DNA from: Fibrobacter sp.
GTDB taxonomy: Bacteria > Fibrobacterota > Fibrobacteria > Fibrobacterales > Fibrobacteraceae
NCBI GenBank assembly: GCA_021443065.1
Contig: JABUUR010000233.1
Span: forward strand, 1 to 5,168
DNA: 5,168 nt
Reading direction: 5' to 3'
The first letter of the stretch is position 1; every line of letters begins with the position of its first letter. The translations under genes and the position numbers were made by a program. The notes beneath the pieces are model-generated. The model had not been told where the DNA came from. It searched no databases and saw only the letters and a list, made by a program, of their open reading frames with translations. Shown here one piece after another: positions 1 through 5,168 of this stretch.

Positions 1-239
1 ACATGGCCCGGTGTATCGATAAAATTGAACCAGGTGTTTTTCCATTCGAAATGGGCCACCCCGCTTTCAATCGTTATGCCCCGCTCCTTTTCCTCGGGCA
101 GGTAATCCATGGTGGCCAGGCCCTCCTCTACCTTGCCGGGGCGGCGTACTTCGCCCGCGGCAAAAAGGATGCGTTCCGACAAAGTGGTCTTGCCGGCGTC
201 CACGTGGGCCAATATGGCAATGTTTCGAATAGAGGGCAT
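1..239 (-). CDS. EF-G-like translational GTPase, N-terminal fragment (cut by window edge)
   Basis: The ATG at 239-237 opens a frame that runs off the left edge after 79 complete codons. The product begins MPSIRNIAILAHVDAGKTTL and is the N-terminal part of a translation-factor G domain. The P-loop is AHVDAGKTT (residues 11-19), the switch I signature is ERGITI (52-57), and the G3 motif DTPGH (75-79) ends at the window edge. The spacing and the context LATMDY..EEKERGITIESG match the EF-G/TetM family, which moves along or acts on the ribosome using GTP. It differs from housekeeping EF-G, which normally has MDWMEQEQERGITITSA. The segment ESGVAHFEWKN resembles ribosomal-protection (TetM-type) proteins. 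It is also divergent from a signalling gene rather than in a str operon, so an EF-G paralogue is more likely than the essential fusA. No strong Shine-Dalgarno precedes the start, only an AAAGAAAG tract. The missing C-terminal domains prevent a firm subfamily call. Confidence 0.9.
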   Translation of the reverse strand, partial: MPSIRNIAILAHVDAGKTTLSERILFAAGEVRRPGKVEEGLATMDYLPEEKERGITIESGVAHFEWKNTWFNFIDTPGH

Positions 240-311
240 AAGCTTTCTTTGTTAACATAAAGTTAGAAATTTTGGCATTACATACAAAGAAAAAACATTT
301 ATATTTATAAC
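240..311. promoter_or_regulatory. Divergent promoter region between the EF-G-like and GGDEF genes
   Basis: This is a 72-base, very AT-rich gap between two divergent starts, so it must carry signals for both. Facing the GGDEF gene there is TTTTGGCATT (270-279, containing a -35-like TTGGCA at 272-277) and TATATTT (300-306), which ends 5 bases before the ATG. The distance between these two is longer than the usual sigma-70 spacer. Either TATATTT is not the matching -10 box or the promoter is of another type. There is no Shine-Dalgarno before ATG 312, which suggests a short or absent leader. The same decamer recurs in the other divergent gap. The assignment is inference from sequence alone. Confidence 0.45.
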
Positions 312-2033
312 ATGGTGATGTATTCAGAAATTTCAAAGGCCGTTGCAGGTATTGCGAAAACCTTCTATAAGACACTCAAGGTCAACTTGACCGATAACAC
401 CTTCGTCATTGTTAAGTTCGCCGAAAAGGAACTGGACGCACTGAACATCCCCCCCGGCGCCTCTTTTTCGGACTGGGTTCAACTTTTTTCGGAATCCAAC
501 CTGGTCCACGAAAACGACCGAAAGGTTTTCTTCAGCAGGCTTACCCTGGGTTCCATCAGGAATCACCTGAAAGACGAAGATTCCCTCAGGGTGCAGTACC
601 GCCGTAAAATCAAGGACGAATACCGCTGGGTTTCCCTTGAAATCATAAAGACCGAATCCTACTCCGACGAAAATCAAGAAATATGGCTTTTCGTAAGGGA
701 TATTCACGGCGACCACATACACGAAATGGAAATCCAGCGGGAGCTGGAACACTACTGCAAGTTCGACAGCCTGACAGGGCTCAACAATTATTACTCCTAC
801 CAGATTCTTTGCAAGAACTTCACCCTTGCCGAAAAAAAGGCATCCATCGGATTGATTTTTGCAGACTTGAACGGTCTCAAGTTGATCAACGACACCCGGG
901 GTCACGGAGCCGGGAACGAGTTTCTACAGTCCTTTGCACGCAAGTTGCTGGAGCATTTTCCCAGCGAGTACATCTACCGCATTAGCGGCGATGAATTCTT
1001 TGTGGTCATGTCCGGCTGCAACGAAAAAGAATTCTTGTTCGCAGCAAAAAAAATCGAAAGTTCCCTGAACCAGGAAACGGTGCCCCAGGCGGCCGTGGGG
1101 TTCTGCTGGATGGCACATCCCGCACGCATCGAAGATGTAGCCCGCGTGGCAGAAATCCAGATGTACAAGAACAAGGAGGCTTTCTACGCAAAGCATCCCG
1201 AGTACAAGCGGGGCATTGCCGAAATCAACTACAAGCGCGAAATGGACGCTATCCTCAAGACGCTGGCCAACTCCTACGACTGCATCGTTACCATCGACCT
1301 TTTACGGGACTCCTTCTGGGTCCTTAAAAACACCCACGACGAAAATTTCGGGCAGGGAATCGATTCCTACTCGCAATTGACCAAGGCATTTACACAGTCG
1401 GTGGACCCCGAATATCAGGACATCGTCAGCAGCGTCAACGGAATCAGCAACCTCCGACTGGAACTCCAGAAAAAAACGTCCATAGATACCGAATTCAAAA
1501 TGAACGACGGTCGCTGGCTTCGTTCCACATTCAAGGCCATCGAAACCATGAACGGAGAACCCACAAAGGCGTTGCTCATTGTAGAGCGGCTGGACCACGA
1601 CCGCATTTTGCAACTGGAAAAAACAAGGGACCTGATGCTGGAACACCAGATTATCGAGGGTTTAAGCAAGGGTTTCTCCCTGATTTGCCAGGTAGACGTT
1701 CCTGCAAAGAACATCCTGGTCTACAAGAACATATCCCTGAAGGACGCGGTCCCTGCGGCCATCCGTTCCCTCTCCTACGACGGAGTCATCAACTGGTTTG
1801 TAAACAAGTACGTTGTCGCAGACGACCGGGAACGCACCGCCCATGCTTTGCGACTGGAATCGGTAATGGAAAAACTGAAAAACCGCGATGTCACCACGAT
1901 TCTATGCCGCACCACGCCGGAATTCCACGACACCAAAAACGTAAGTTACAGCATGTTCTTTTTCTACAAGTTGAACACCACCCCCAACAAACTGGTGCTG
2001 GCCACCAAGAACGTGACCAATTCCATGGGGTGA
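312..2033 (+). CDS. GGDEF-domain protein with flanking PAS-like domains (probable diguanylate cyclase-type enzyme)
   Basis: This 573-residue protein has no signal peptide or membrane segment, so it is probably cytoplasmic. Residues about 13-132 form a PAS-like sensor segment. Residues about 150-300 are a GGDEF domain, with DSLTGLNN (152-159), the metal Asp185 in ADLNGLK, guanine-contacting Asn193 in LINDTRGH, and the loop RISGDEF (S225-F229). It closes with the usual AEIQMYKNK helix (280-288). Two more PAS-like segments follow at about 312-428 and 447-570. Proteins of this family condense two GTP into cyclic di-GMP. SGDEF variants of the loop are known to be active, so activity is plausible. 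There is no RxxD inhibitory site: the corresponding residues are FPSE. Canonical Asp in the GHxxGD motif is Asn202 (GHGAGNEF), a change at the guanine-recognition position. The start is ATG 312, and ATG 318 is an alternative. Neither has a Shine-Dalgarno. The gene ends 4 bases from the convergent yolD-like stop. Confidence 0.92.
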   Translation: MVMYSEISKAVAGIAKTFYKTLKVNLTDNTFVIVKFAEKELDALNIPPGASFSDWVQLFSESNLVHENDRKVFFSRLTLGSIRNHLKDEDSLRVQYRRKIKDEYRWVSLEIIKTESYSDENQEIWLFVRDIHGDHIHEMEIQRELEHYCKFDSLTGLNNYYSYQILCKNFTLAEKKASIGLIFADLNGLKLINDTRGHGAGNEFLQSFARKLLEHFPSEYIYRISGDEFFVVMSGCNEKEFLFAAKKIESSLNQETVPQAAVGFCWMAHPARIEDVARVAEIQMYKNKEAFYAKHPEYKRGIAEINYKREMDAILKTLANSYDCIVTIDLLRDSFWVLKNTHDENFGQGIDSYSQLTKAFTQSVDPEYQDIVSSVNGISNLRLELQKKTSIDTEFKMNDGRWLRSTFKAIETMNGEPTKALLIVERLDHDRILQLEKTRDLMLEHQIIEGLSKGFSLICQVDVPAKNILVYKNISLKDAVPAAIRSLSYDGVINWFVNKYVVADDRERTAHALRLESVMEKLKNRDVTTILCRTTPEFHDTKNVSYSMFFFYKLNTTPNKLVLATKNVTNSMG

Positions 2034-2037
2034 TTTT

Positions 2038-2475
2038 TTAGTTCAACCACATATTTTTAATGTTGGCAAGGGATATTATCTTGTCTACAATCTGGATAGT
2101 CTGGCCAAGCCCATCAAGCTTTACGACAGCGCCTTCCATATTTTCGTATGTGCCCACACCGTCGGCCAAGACACGATCCTGTACAAAGTAAGTCACCTTC
2201 ACCACGGGATGTTCCCCACGCTGCAAGCGCTCCGCAAGTTCGCCCAGGGTTTCGTTCAGTTCAATGCGGGAATCTTCCATCAGTTCGTCCTGACGGATGG
2301 TCAACACCTTGTCGGCAGTCTCCTCGATGGCGTCGCTGTGGCCACGAAGGGCTGCAAAGGGGCTAAAGATTTTCGCACGGTTCTCGATGGACATTCTGGG
2401 ATGCTTGATCAAGGTGTTCCAATCGTTTCGAGGGTAGGGCAGGTCGATGATGTCGTCGTAATTAAAACTAGGCAC
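2038..2475 (-). CDS. YolD-like protein, partner of the adjacent Y-family polymerase
   Basis: This is a small soluble protein of 145 residues if translation starts at GTG 2475-2473. The N-terminal core carries the YolD family signature HPRMS...IFSPFAALRGH (residues 25-46), preceded by YDDIIDLPYP (6-15). A charged helical stretch follows (about 50-87). Then comes a beta-rich end (VVKVTYFVQD, then GAVVKLDGLGQTIQIVDKI), as in YolD relatives. YolD-like proteins are uncharacterised biochemically. They are predicted to play a UmuD-like role with UmuC/YqjW-type polymerases, and the neighbour here is exactly such a polymerase. I prefer the GTG start because a perfect GGAGG sits 5 bases upstream. A longer frame from TTG 2487 would add four residues but would place that GGAGG inside the gene. 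The gene overlaps the polymerase stop by 8 bases (GTGCCTAG), which points to translational coupling. Confidence 0.85.
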   Translation of the reverse strand: MPSFNYDDIIDLPYPRNDWNTLIKHPRMSIENRAKIFSPFAALRGHSDAIEETADKVLTIRQDELMEDSRIELNETLGELAERLQRGEHPVVKVTYFVQDRVLADGVGTYENMEGAVVKLDGLGQTIQIVDKIISLANIKNMWLN

Positions 2476-3862
2476 GGTGACCTCCAATCTGTCCGTTGCG
2501 TTCTACGGTGGTAGCGCCCTCCTGCAAATCCATTCCCTTGATTATGGCATTCTTGCCAAAGCGTTTTTTTATGAGGATCTCCGCCTTAAGGCGTTTTTTC
2601 TCTTTTTCCTCTTTTTGGACATCCGTGAAAAAATCCGGCTGGTCGTAACTGGAATCCAGCACGTCGTTTGCCACAATGTTCAGACGCTTAAAGGTCAGCC
2701 TAGGGTCCGTAATTCGGTCGAACAATTTCATTACCGCATCTGCAATCACCGTAAGGGAACTGGTGTAGCGGCCCAGGGTTGCCGTTCCGTGGGCGGGCTT
2801 CGGGATTGTCCTGCCGTAAGAGTCCACCACCACGTCCCCGTGGTAAATTCCCTTGTCTATGTTTTCGCGGTCGTAACCCAGGTGAAGCGTGACGCTGTCG
2901 GTCACCAGGTTCTTGTCTATCAAGTCGATTACCAGGGAATCTACCATTTCGCGAACGACGATGCGGGCCTTTGCCCAATCGTAGGCGCACTGCAAGACCT
3001 GGCCGCTCCCGATGCTGTTGGATTTGGGCTTGTATTTCTTGATCTCTGCAATGGTGCAGGGTTCATATCCCCAGGCATGGTCGATGAGGATTTCGGCATT
3101 GACCCCAAACATCCTGTACAGATCATCGGGGCGCTTGAGGCTTACACGGGCCAAGTCCCCCATAGTAAAGATTCCACGGCCATCGTTGAGGCGGCATGTC
3201 TCCAGACGATCCGCAATGCCCTTGCCCACCTGCCAAAAACTGGTAAGGGGCCGATGGCTCCACAACTTTCTTCGATAGGTCATTTCGTCCAACTGGGCGA
3301 TGCGAACGCCGTCTTTGTCGGGCTCCACATGCTTTGCCACAATGTCCATGGCGATTTTGCAAAGGTACAGATTGGGGCCGATGCCCGCCGTCGCGGTAAT
3401 GCCCGTAGTTTCAAAAACATCTTGGACCATGGTCTTTGCAAGATCCCTGGCGGATTTCTTGTACAAAGACAAATACTGGGTCACATCGATAAAGCATTCG
3501 TCAATGGAATAGGGATGAATATCGTCGTGGCTCACGTATTTCAGGTAGACATTGTAAACCTTGGTGGAAAATTCCACATACCTTGCCATCTGTGGCGGGG
3601 CAATGATAAAGTCTACGATTTTTCCAGTCCTCTGTTTTATTTCGCGCACCTTCTGGTTCACCTCAAAAAGCCGGGCGCGGCCCGGGATTCCATAGGCCTT
3701 CAGGCTGGGGGTCACCGCAAGACAGATGGTCTTTTCGGTGCGGCTTTCATCGGCCACCACCAGGTTCGTAGTCAAGGGGTCAAGCCCCCGCAGCACACAT
3801 TCCACGGAGGCAAAAAAAGACTTCAAGTCAATTGCAACGAAGGTTCTATCGGCACGACCCAT
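2468..3862 (-). CDS. Y-family translesion DNA polymerase, UmuC/YqjW type
   Basis: This 464-residue protein is full length for UmuC/DinB-type polymerases, which copy across damaged DNA with low fidelity. The palm begins with VAIDLKSFFASVE (9-21), giving metal-binding Asp12 and a probable steric-gate Phe17. The second catalytic motif is YSIDECFIDV (118-127), with Asp121 and Glu122. ATAGIGPNLYLCKIAMD (157-173) is the conserved motif after it. A thumb helix-hairpin-helix follows (SFWQVGKGIADRL, 208-220). The little finger starts near NSIGSGQVLQ (282-291). QPDFF (408-412) resembles a beta-clamp binding motif. The DLKSFFASVE and PSLKAYGIPGRARLFEV versions match the Firmicutes YqjW/UvrX branch better than E. 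coli UmuC or DinB. The C-terminal tail, ending GATTVERNGQIGGHRA, is also typical of that branch. The next gene overlaps its stop, forming an operon. Damage-inducible expression is likely for the family, but I see no recognised LexA box upstream. The start ATG has no Shine-Dalgarno. Confidence 0.95.
   Translation of the reverse strand: MGRADRTFVAIDLKSFFASVECVLRGLDPLTTNLVVADESRTEKTICLAVTPSLKAYGIPGRARLFEVNQKVREIKQRTGKIVDFIIAPPQMARYVEFSTKVYNVYLKYVSHDDIHPYSIDECFIDVTQYLSLYKKSARDLAKTMVQDVFETTGITATAGIGPNLYLCKIAMDIVAKHVEPDKDGVRIAQLDEMTYRRKLWSHRPLTSFWQVGKGIADRLETCRLNDGRGIFTMGDLARVSLKRPDDLYRMFGVNAEILIDHAWGYEPCTIAEIKKYKPKSNSIGSGQVLQCAYDWAKARIVVREMVDSLVIDLIDKNLVTDSVTLHLGYDRENIDKGIYHGDVVVDSYGRTIPKPAHGTATLGRYTSSLTVIADAVMKLFDRITDPRLTFKRLNIVANDVLDSSYDQPDFFTDVQKEEKEKKRLKAEILIKKRFGKNAIIKGMDLQEGATTVERNGQIGGHRA
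2481..2485 (-). promoter_or_regulatory. Shine-Dalgarno GGAGG that fixes the yolD-like start
   Basis: On the minus strand GGAGG (2485-2481) is followed by the spacer TCACC and then GTG (2475-2473). It lies inside the last codons of the polymerase gene (Q-I-G-G-H-R-A-stop). It is the only strong Shine-Dalgarno sequence seen before any gene in the window, and it belongs to the only internal gene of an operon. Confidence 0.75.
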
Positions 3863-3955
3863 CGTTAATACAAAATAAAAAATGGCGGCCCCGTAAATTT
3901 CGACATGATGAACATTTTTGGCATTTGTTCTTTTAAACTTTGCTAATATTATGAC
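3863..3955. promoter_or_regulatory. Divergent promoter region between the polymerase operon and the GNAT gene
   Basis: This 93-base gap serves two divergent starts. Facing the GNAT gene there is TTTTGGCATT (3916-3925, containing TTGGCA at 3918-3923) and TAATATT (3944-3950), which ends 5 bases before ATG 3956. This is the same layout as in front of the GGDEF gene. On the polymerase side, the minus strand reads TATTTTGTATTAACG just before the ATG. An inverted repeat GAACA-N11-TGTTC (3910-3914 and 3926-3930) brackets the shared decamer and could be an operator. None of these sites is proven. Confidence 0.45.
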
Positions 3956-4939
3956 ATGCTCGAGATTTTACCTTACGACAAGAATCTGGAAACGCGGTGG
4001 GACCGGTTTGTAACACAGGAGTCCATGAACGGGACATTTTTACAAACCCGAAGATTCCTGAACTACCATCCGGAAGGCCGCTTTCAAGATGCCTCGTTCA
4101 TGATAGAATCCAGCGGTTCCATCATCGCCGCTTTCCCGGGCGTGATCACCCCTGACGGCGAATGGATTTCTCACCCCGGCTCCACATTTGGCGGCCCGAT
4201 AATTTCAAGGCACTTTTACTCGGCGGAACGTCTCTCCAACATCGTGGACTTTGCGGAACAGCATTTGAAAAAATTTGCAAAGAAAATAAGGTTCCGACCC
4301 ACTTCAAGCCTGTTCGCGCAGGAATCTACCGCACTGCTGGAATACACCCTGGAACACAAAGGTTACAGAAGGCAATCCGAGATAAGTGCGTACTGCAATC
4401 TCGACGAAATAACAGACCCTCTGGACAAATGCGAAAAAACTTGCCGCGCCGTTTTCAGAAAGTCCATTCCCTACGGCCTGGAACTTCGCGACTTGACAGA
4501 CGATGAATTGCCCGTCTTTTACAGGCATCTCTGCATTTCCAAGGAAAAATTCCACACAAAGCCGGTACACACCCTCGAAGAACTTCTGGACCTCAGGCAC
4601 AACCGCATAGGTGCCGAAATGCGATTCAGGAGCCTTTGGCTAAAAGACTCCTTTGTCGCAGGGATGATGATGTTTGAATTCAAGGAAACGAACGTACTCC
4701 ACGCCCAGTATGTTGCGACCAACAACGAAATCACACAATTCCTGCCATCTACAGCGATTTACATAGCCGTCATGAGGGAGGCCGCCAAGGACAAGTTCAC
4801 CAAGATGTCCTGGGGTATCTCCACAGAAAACTGCGGTGAATATCTGAATCTTTCGTTGTTCAAGTACAAGGAATCCTTCGGTGCGAAGTCGGCCTTGAAC
4901 CTGATTTACACCAAGGAATTTGATGCAAGGGGGGCATAG
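3956..4939 (+). CDS. GNAT-fold (FemAB/BioF2-like) acyltransferase family protein
   Basis: This 327-residue soluble protein has no signal peptide. Its N-terminus shows the pattern WDRFVTQESMNGTFLQTRRF (15-34) followed by NYHPEGRFQDASF (36-48). The C-terminal half reads LHAQYVATNNEI (248-259), then an STAIYIAVMREA helix (265-276), a strand ending SWGIST (285-290), and NLSLFKYKESFGA (298-310). This arrangement of an N-terminal half-domain plus a GNAT-like half ending in a conserved FKE.FGA is typical of FemAB-like GNAT proteins, often annotated as acetyltransferase (GNAT) domain proteins. Relatives transfer acyl or aminoacyl groups, for example in cell-envelope or surface-polysaccharide synthesis. 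I cannot read the substrate or catalytic residues from the sequence. The gene stands alone, divergent from the polymerase operon and followed by a terminator-like hairpin, so the context gives no pathway. ATG 3956 is the start, with no Shine-Dalgarno before it. Confidence 0.8.
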   Translation: MLEILPYDKNLETRWDRFVTQESMNGTFLQTRRFLNYHPEGRFQDASFMIESSGSIIAAFPGVITPDGEWISHPGSTFGGPIISRHFYSAERLSNIVDFAEQHLKKFAKKIRFRPTSSLFAQESTALLEYTLEHKGYRRQSEISAYCNLDEITDPLDKCEKTCRAVFRKSIPYGLELRDLTDDELPVFYRHLCISKEKFHTKPVHTLEELLDLRHNRIGAEMRFRSLWLKDSFVAGMMMFEFKETNVLHAQYVATNNEITQFLPSTAIYIAVMREAAKDKFTKMSWGISTENCGEYLNLSLFKYKESFGAKSALNLIYTKEFDARGA

Positions 4940-4962
4940 CCCCCTCCCTTGGAACGTTTTTT
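4926..4962 (+). terminator. Probable intrinsic terminator overlapping the GNAT stop codon
   Basis: GGGGGC (4930-4935) and GCCCCC (4939-4944) can pair across an ATA loop. Alternatively CAAGGG (4926-4931) pairs with CCCTTG (4946-4951) outside a shorter inner stem. A run of six T follows at 4957-4962. The stem includes the last codons and the TAG stop of the GNAT gene. The T run lies 5 bases after the outer stem, slightly far for a textbook terminator, hence the moderate confidence. Confidence 0.55.
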
Positions 4963-5013
4963 AGATCCCAGCTCCCCGGATCAAGTCCGGGGCAGGCTTA
5001 GGACGGGATGACA
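4963..5013 (-). repeat. Inverted, enlarged copy of the palindromic GTCATCCCG element
   Basis: Read on the minus strand, this stretch begins TGTCATCCCG and ends GGGATCT, like the units of the array to its right, but in the opposite orientation. Its centre is a perfect hairpin, CCCCGGA (4974-4980), loop TCAAG, TCCGGGG (4986-4992). Extra sequence lies between the ends and the hairpin, so it is longer than the 37-base units. The ends ATCCC (4965-4969) and GGGAT (5005-5009) can also pair, so the whole element can fold as one imperfect hairpin. Confidence 0.7.
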
Positions 5014-5035
5014 TGTTAGAGAGCGACGTTTTACA

Positions 5036-5168
5036 CTGTCATCCCGGGCTTGAACCGGAATTTCCCCTTCCGCTGTCATCCCGGGCTTGACCCGGGTTCT
5101 CCCATTTCGCTGTCATCCCGGGCTTGAACCGGGATCTCCCCTTCCGCTGTCATCCCGGGCTTGAACCG
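5036..5168 (+). repeat. Tandem array of 37-base palindromic units (GTCATCCCGGGCTTGA family), continues past the window
   Basis: Units beginning CTGTCATCCCGGGCTTGA start at 5036, 5073, 5110 and 5147, exactly 37 bases apart. Three are complete and the fourth is cut by the window end. Each unit has a hairpin core, for example ATCCCGG-GCTTGAA-CCGGGAT in the third unit and CCCGGG-CTTGA-CCCGGG in the second, followed by a T/C-rich linker ending TTCG or TCCG. The first unit has lost perfect pairing (CCGGAAT). A 37-base period is not a multiple of three, and no coding frame is evident. It resembles REP-type intergenic palindromes. Its role is unknown. Confidence 0.88.

Noticed and set aside
3..260. 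An 85-codon plus-strand open frame over the left end
   Set aside because: It is antisense to the EF-G-like G domain, whose P-loop, ERGITI and DTPGH motifs settle the coding strand.
333..905. A 190-codon minus-strand open frame inside the GGDEF gene
   Set aside because: It lies entirely within the coding region of a well-supported GGDEF protein and has no motif or start signal of its own.
2473..2487. TTG at 2487 as the yolD-like start
   Set aside because: The GTG at 2475 has a perfect GGAGG five bases upstream, while TTG 2487 has no such signal and would bury that GGAGG in coding sequence.
2477..3868. A 463-codon open frame on the plus strand, antisense to the polymerase gene
   Set aside because: The minus-strand frame has clear Y-family motifs throughout. 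The antisense translation shows no recognisable domain, and the open frame follows from the codon bias of the real gene.
3872..3892. GC-rich stretch followed by T runs on the minus strand before the polymerase start, as an attenuator
   Set aside because: GGGGCCGCC has no matching partner to form a real stem before the T-rich tract, so it does not fold as a terminator hairpin.
3905..3946. A 13-codon open frame (MMNIFGICSFKLC) just upstream of the GNAT gene, as a leader peptide
   Set aside because: It has no ribosome binding site, covers the putative promoter elements, and is short enough to occur by chance.
5036..5168. Possible CRISPR array because of the regular 37-base spacing
   Set aside because: The whole 37-base unit repeats, with no unique spacers between repeats, and no cas gene is present. 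It is a tandem repeat of a palindromic element.

Overview
The window holds five protein genes on both strands, about 50% G+C, tightly packed and separated by short AT-rich gaps. The best guess at a source is a Gram-negative bacterium of the Fibrobacter type. This is an inference from gene content, from AT-rich TATATTT-like tracts placed directly before start codons without a Shine-Dalgarno sequence, and from REP-like GTCATCCCGGG repeats. No gene here proves the taxonomy.

Layout, left to right. Bases 1-239 (minus) are the first 79 codons of an EF-G-like translational GTPase that runs off the left edge. A 72-base divergent gap separates it from a 573-residue cytoplasmic GGDEF protein (312-2033, plus), whose GGDEF domain lies between one N-terminal and two C-terminal PAS-like segments. 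That gene ends 4 bases from the stop codon of a convergent two-gene operon on the minus strand: a Y-family translesion DNA polymerase of the UmuC/YqjW type (3862-2468), followed by a YolD-like partner that overlaps its last 8 bases. The YolD-like gene most likely starts at a GTG behind a perfect GGAGG. A 93-base divergent gap then leads to a 327-residue GNAT/FemAB-fold acyltransferase-like protein (3956-4939, plus). Its stop codon lies inside a GC-rich hairpin that looks like a terminator. The right end is non-coding: one inverted, enlarged copy of a palindromic element, then a strict 37-base-period tandem array of the same element that runs off the right edge.

The only clear functional partnership is the polymerase and YolD pair, a damage-tolerance module. 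The GGDEF protein is a probable cyclic-dinucleotide signalling enzyme with intact metal and GGDEF-loop residues, no I-site, and an Asp-to-Asn change at the position that governs guanine recognition. The two divergent gaps share the 10-mer TTTTGGCATT at nearly the same distance (32 and 30 bases) from the plus-strand starts, which suggests a common promoter element. I see no clear new multi-gene system. The most original observations are the GGDEF protein's active site and architecture, the shared promoter decamer, and the 37-base array.
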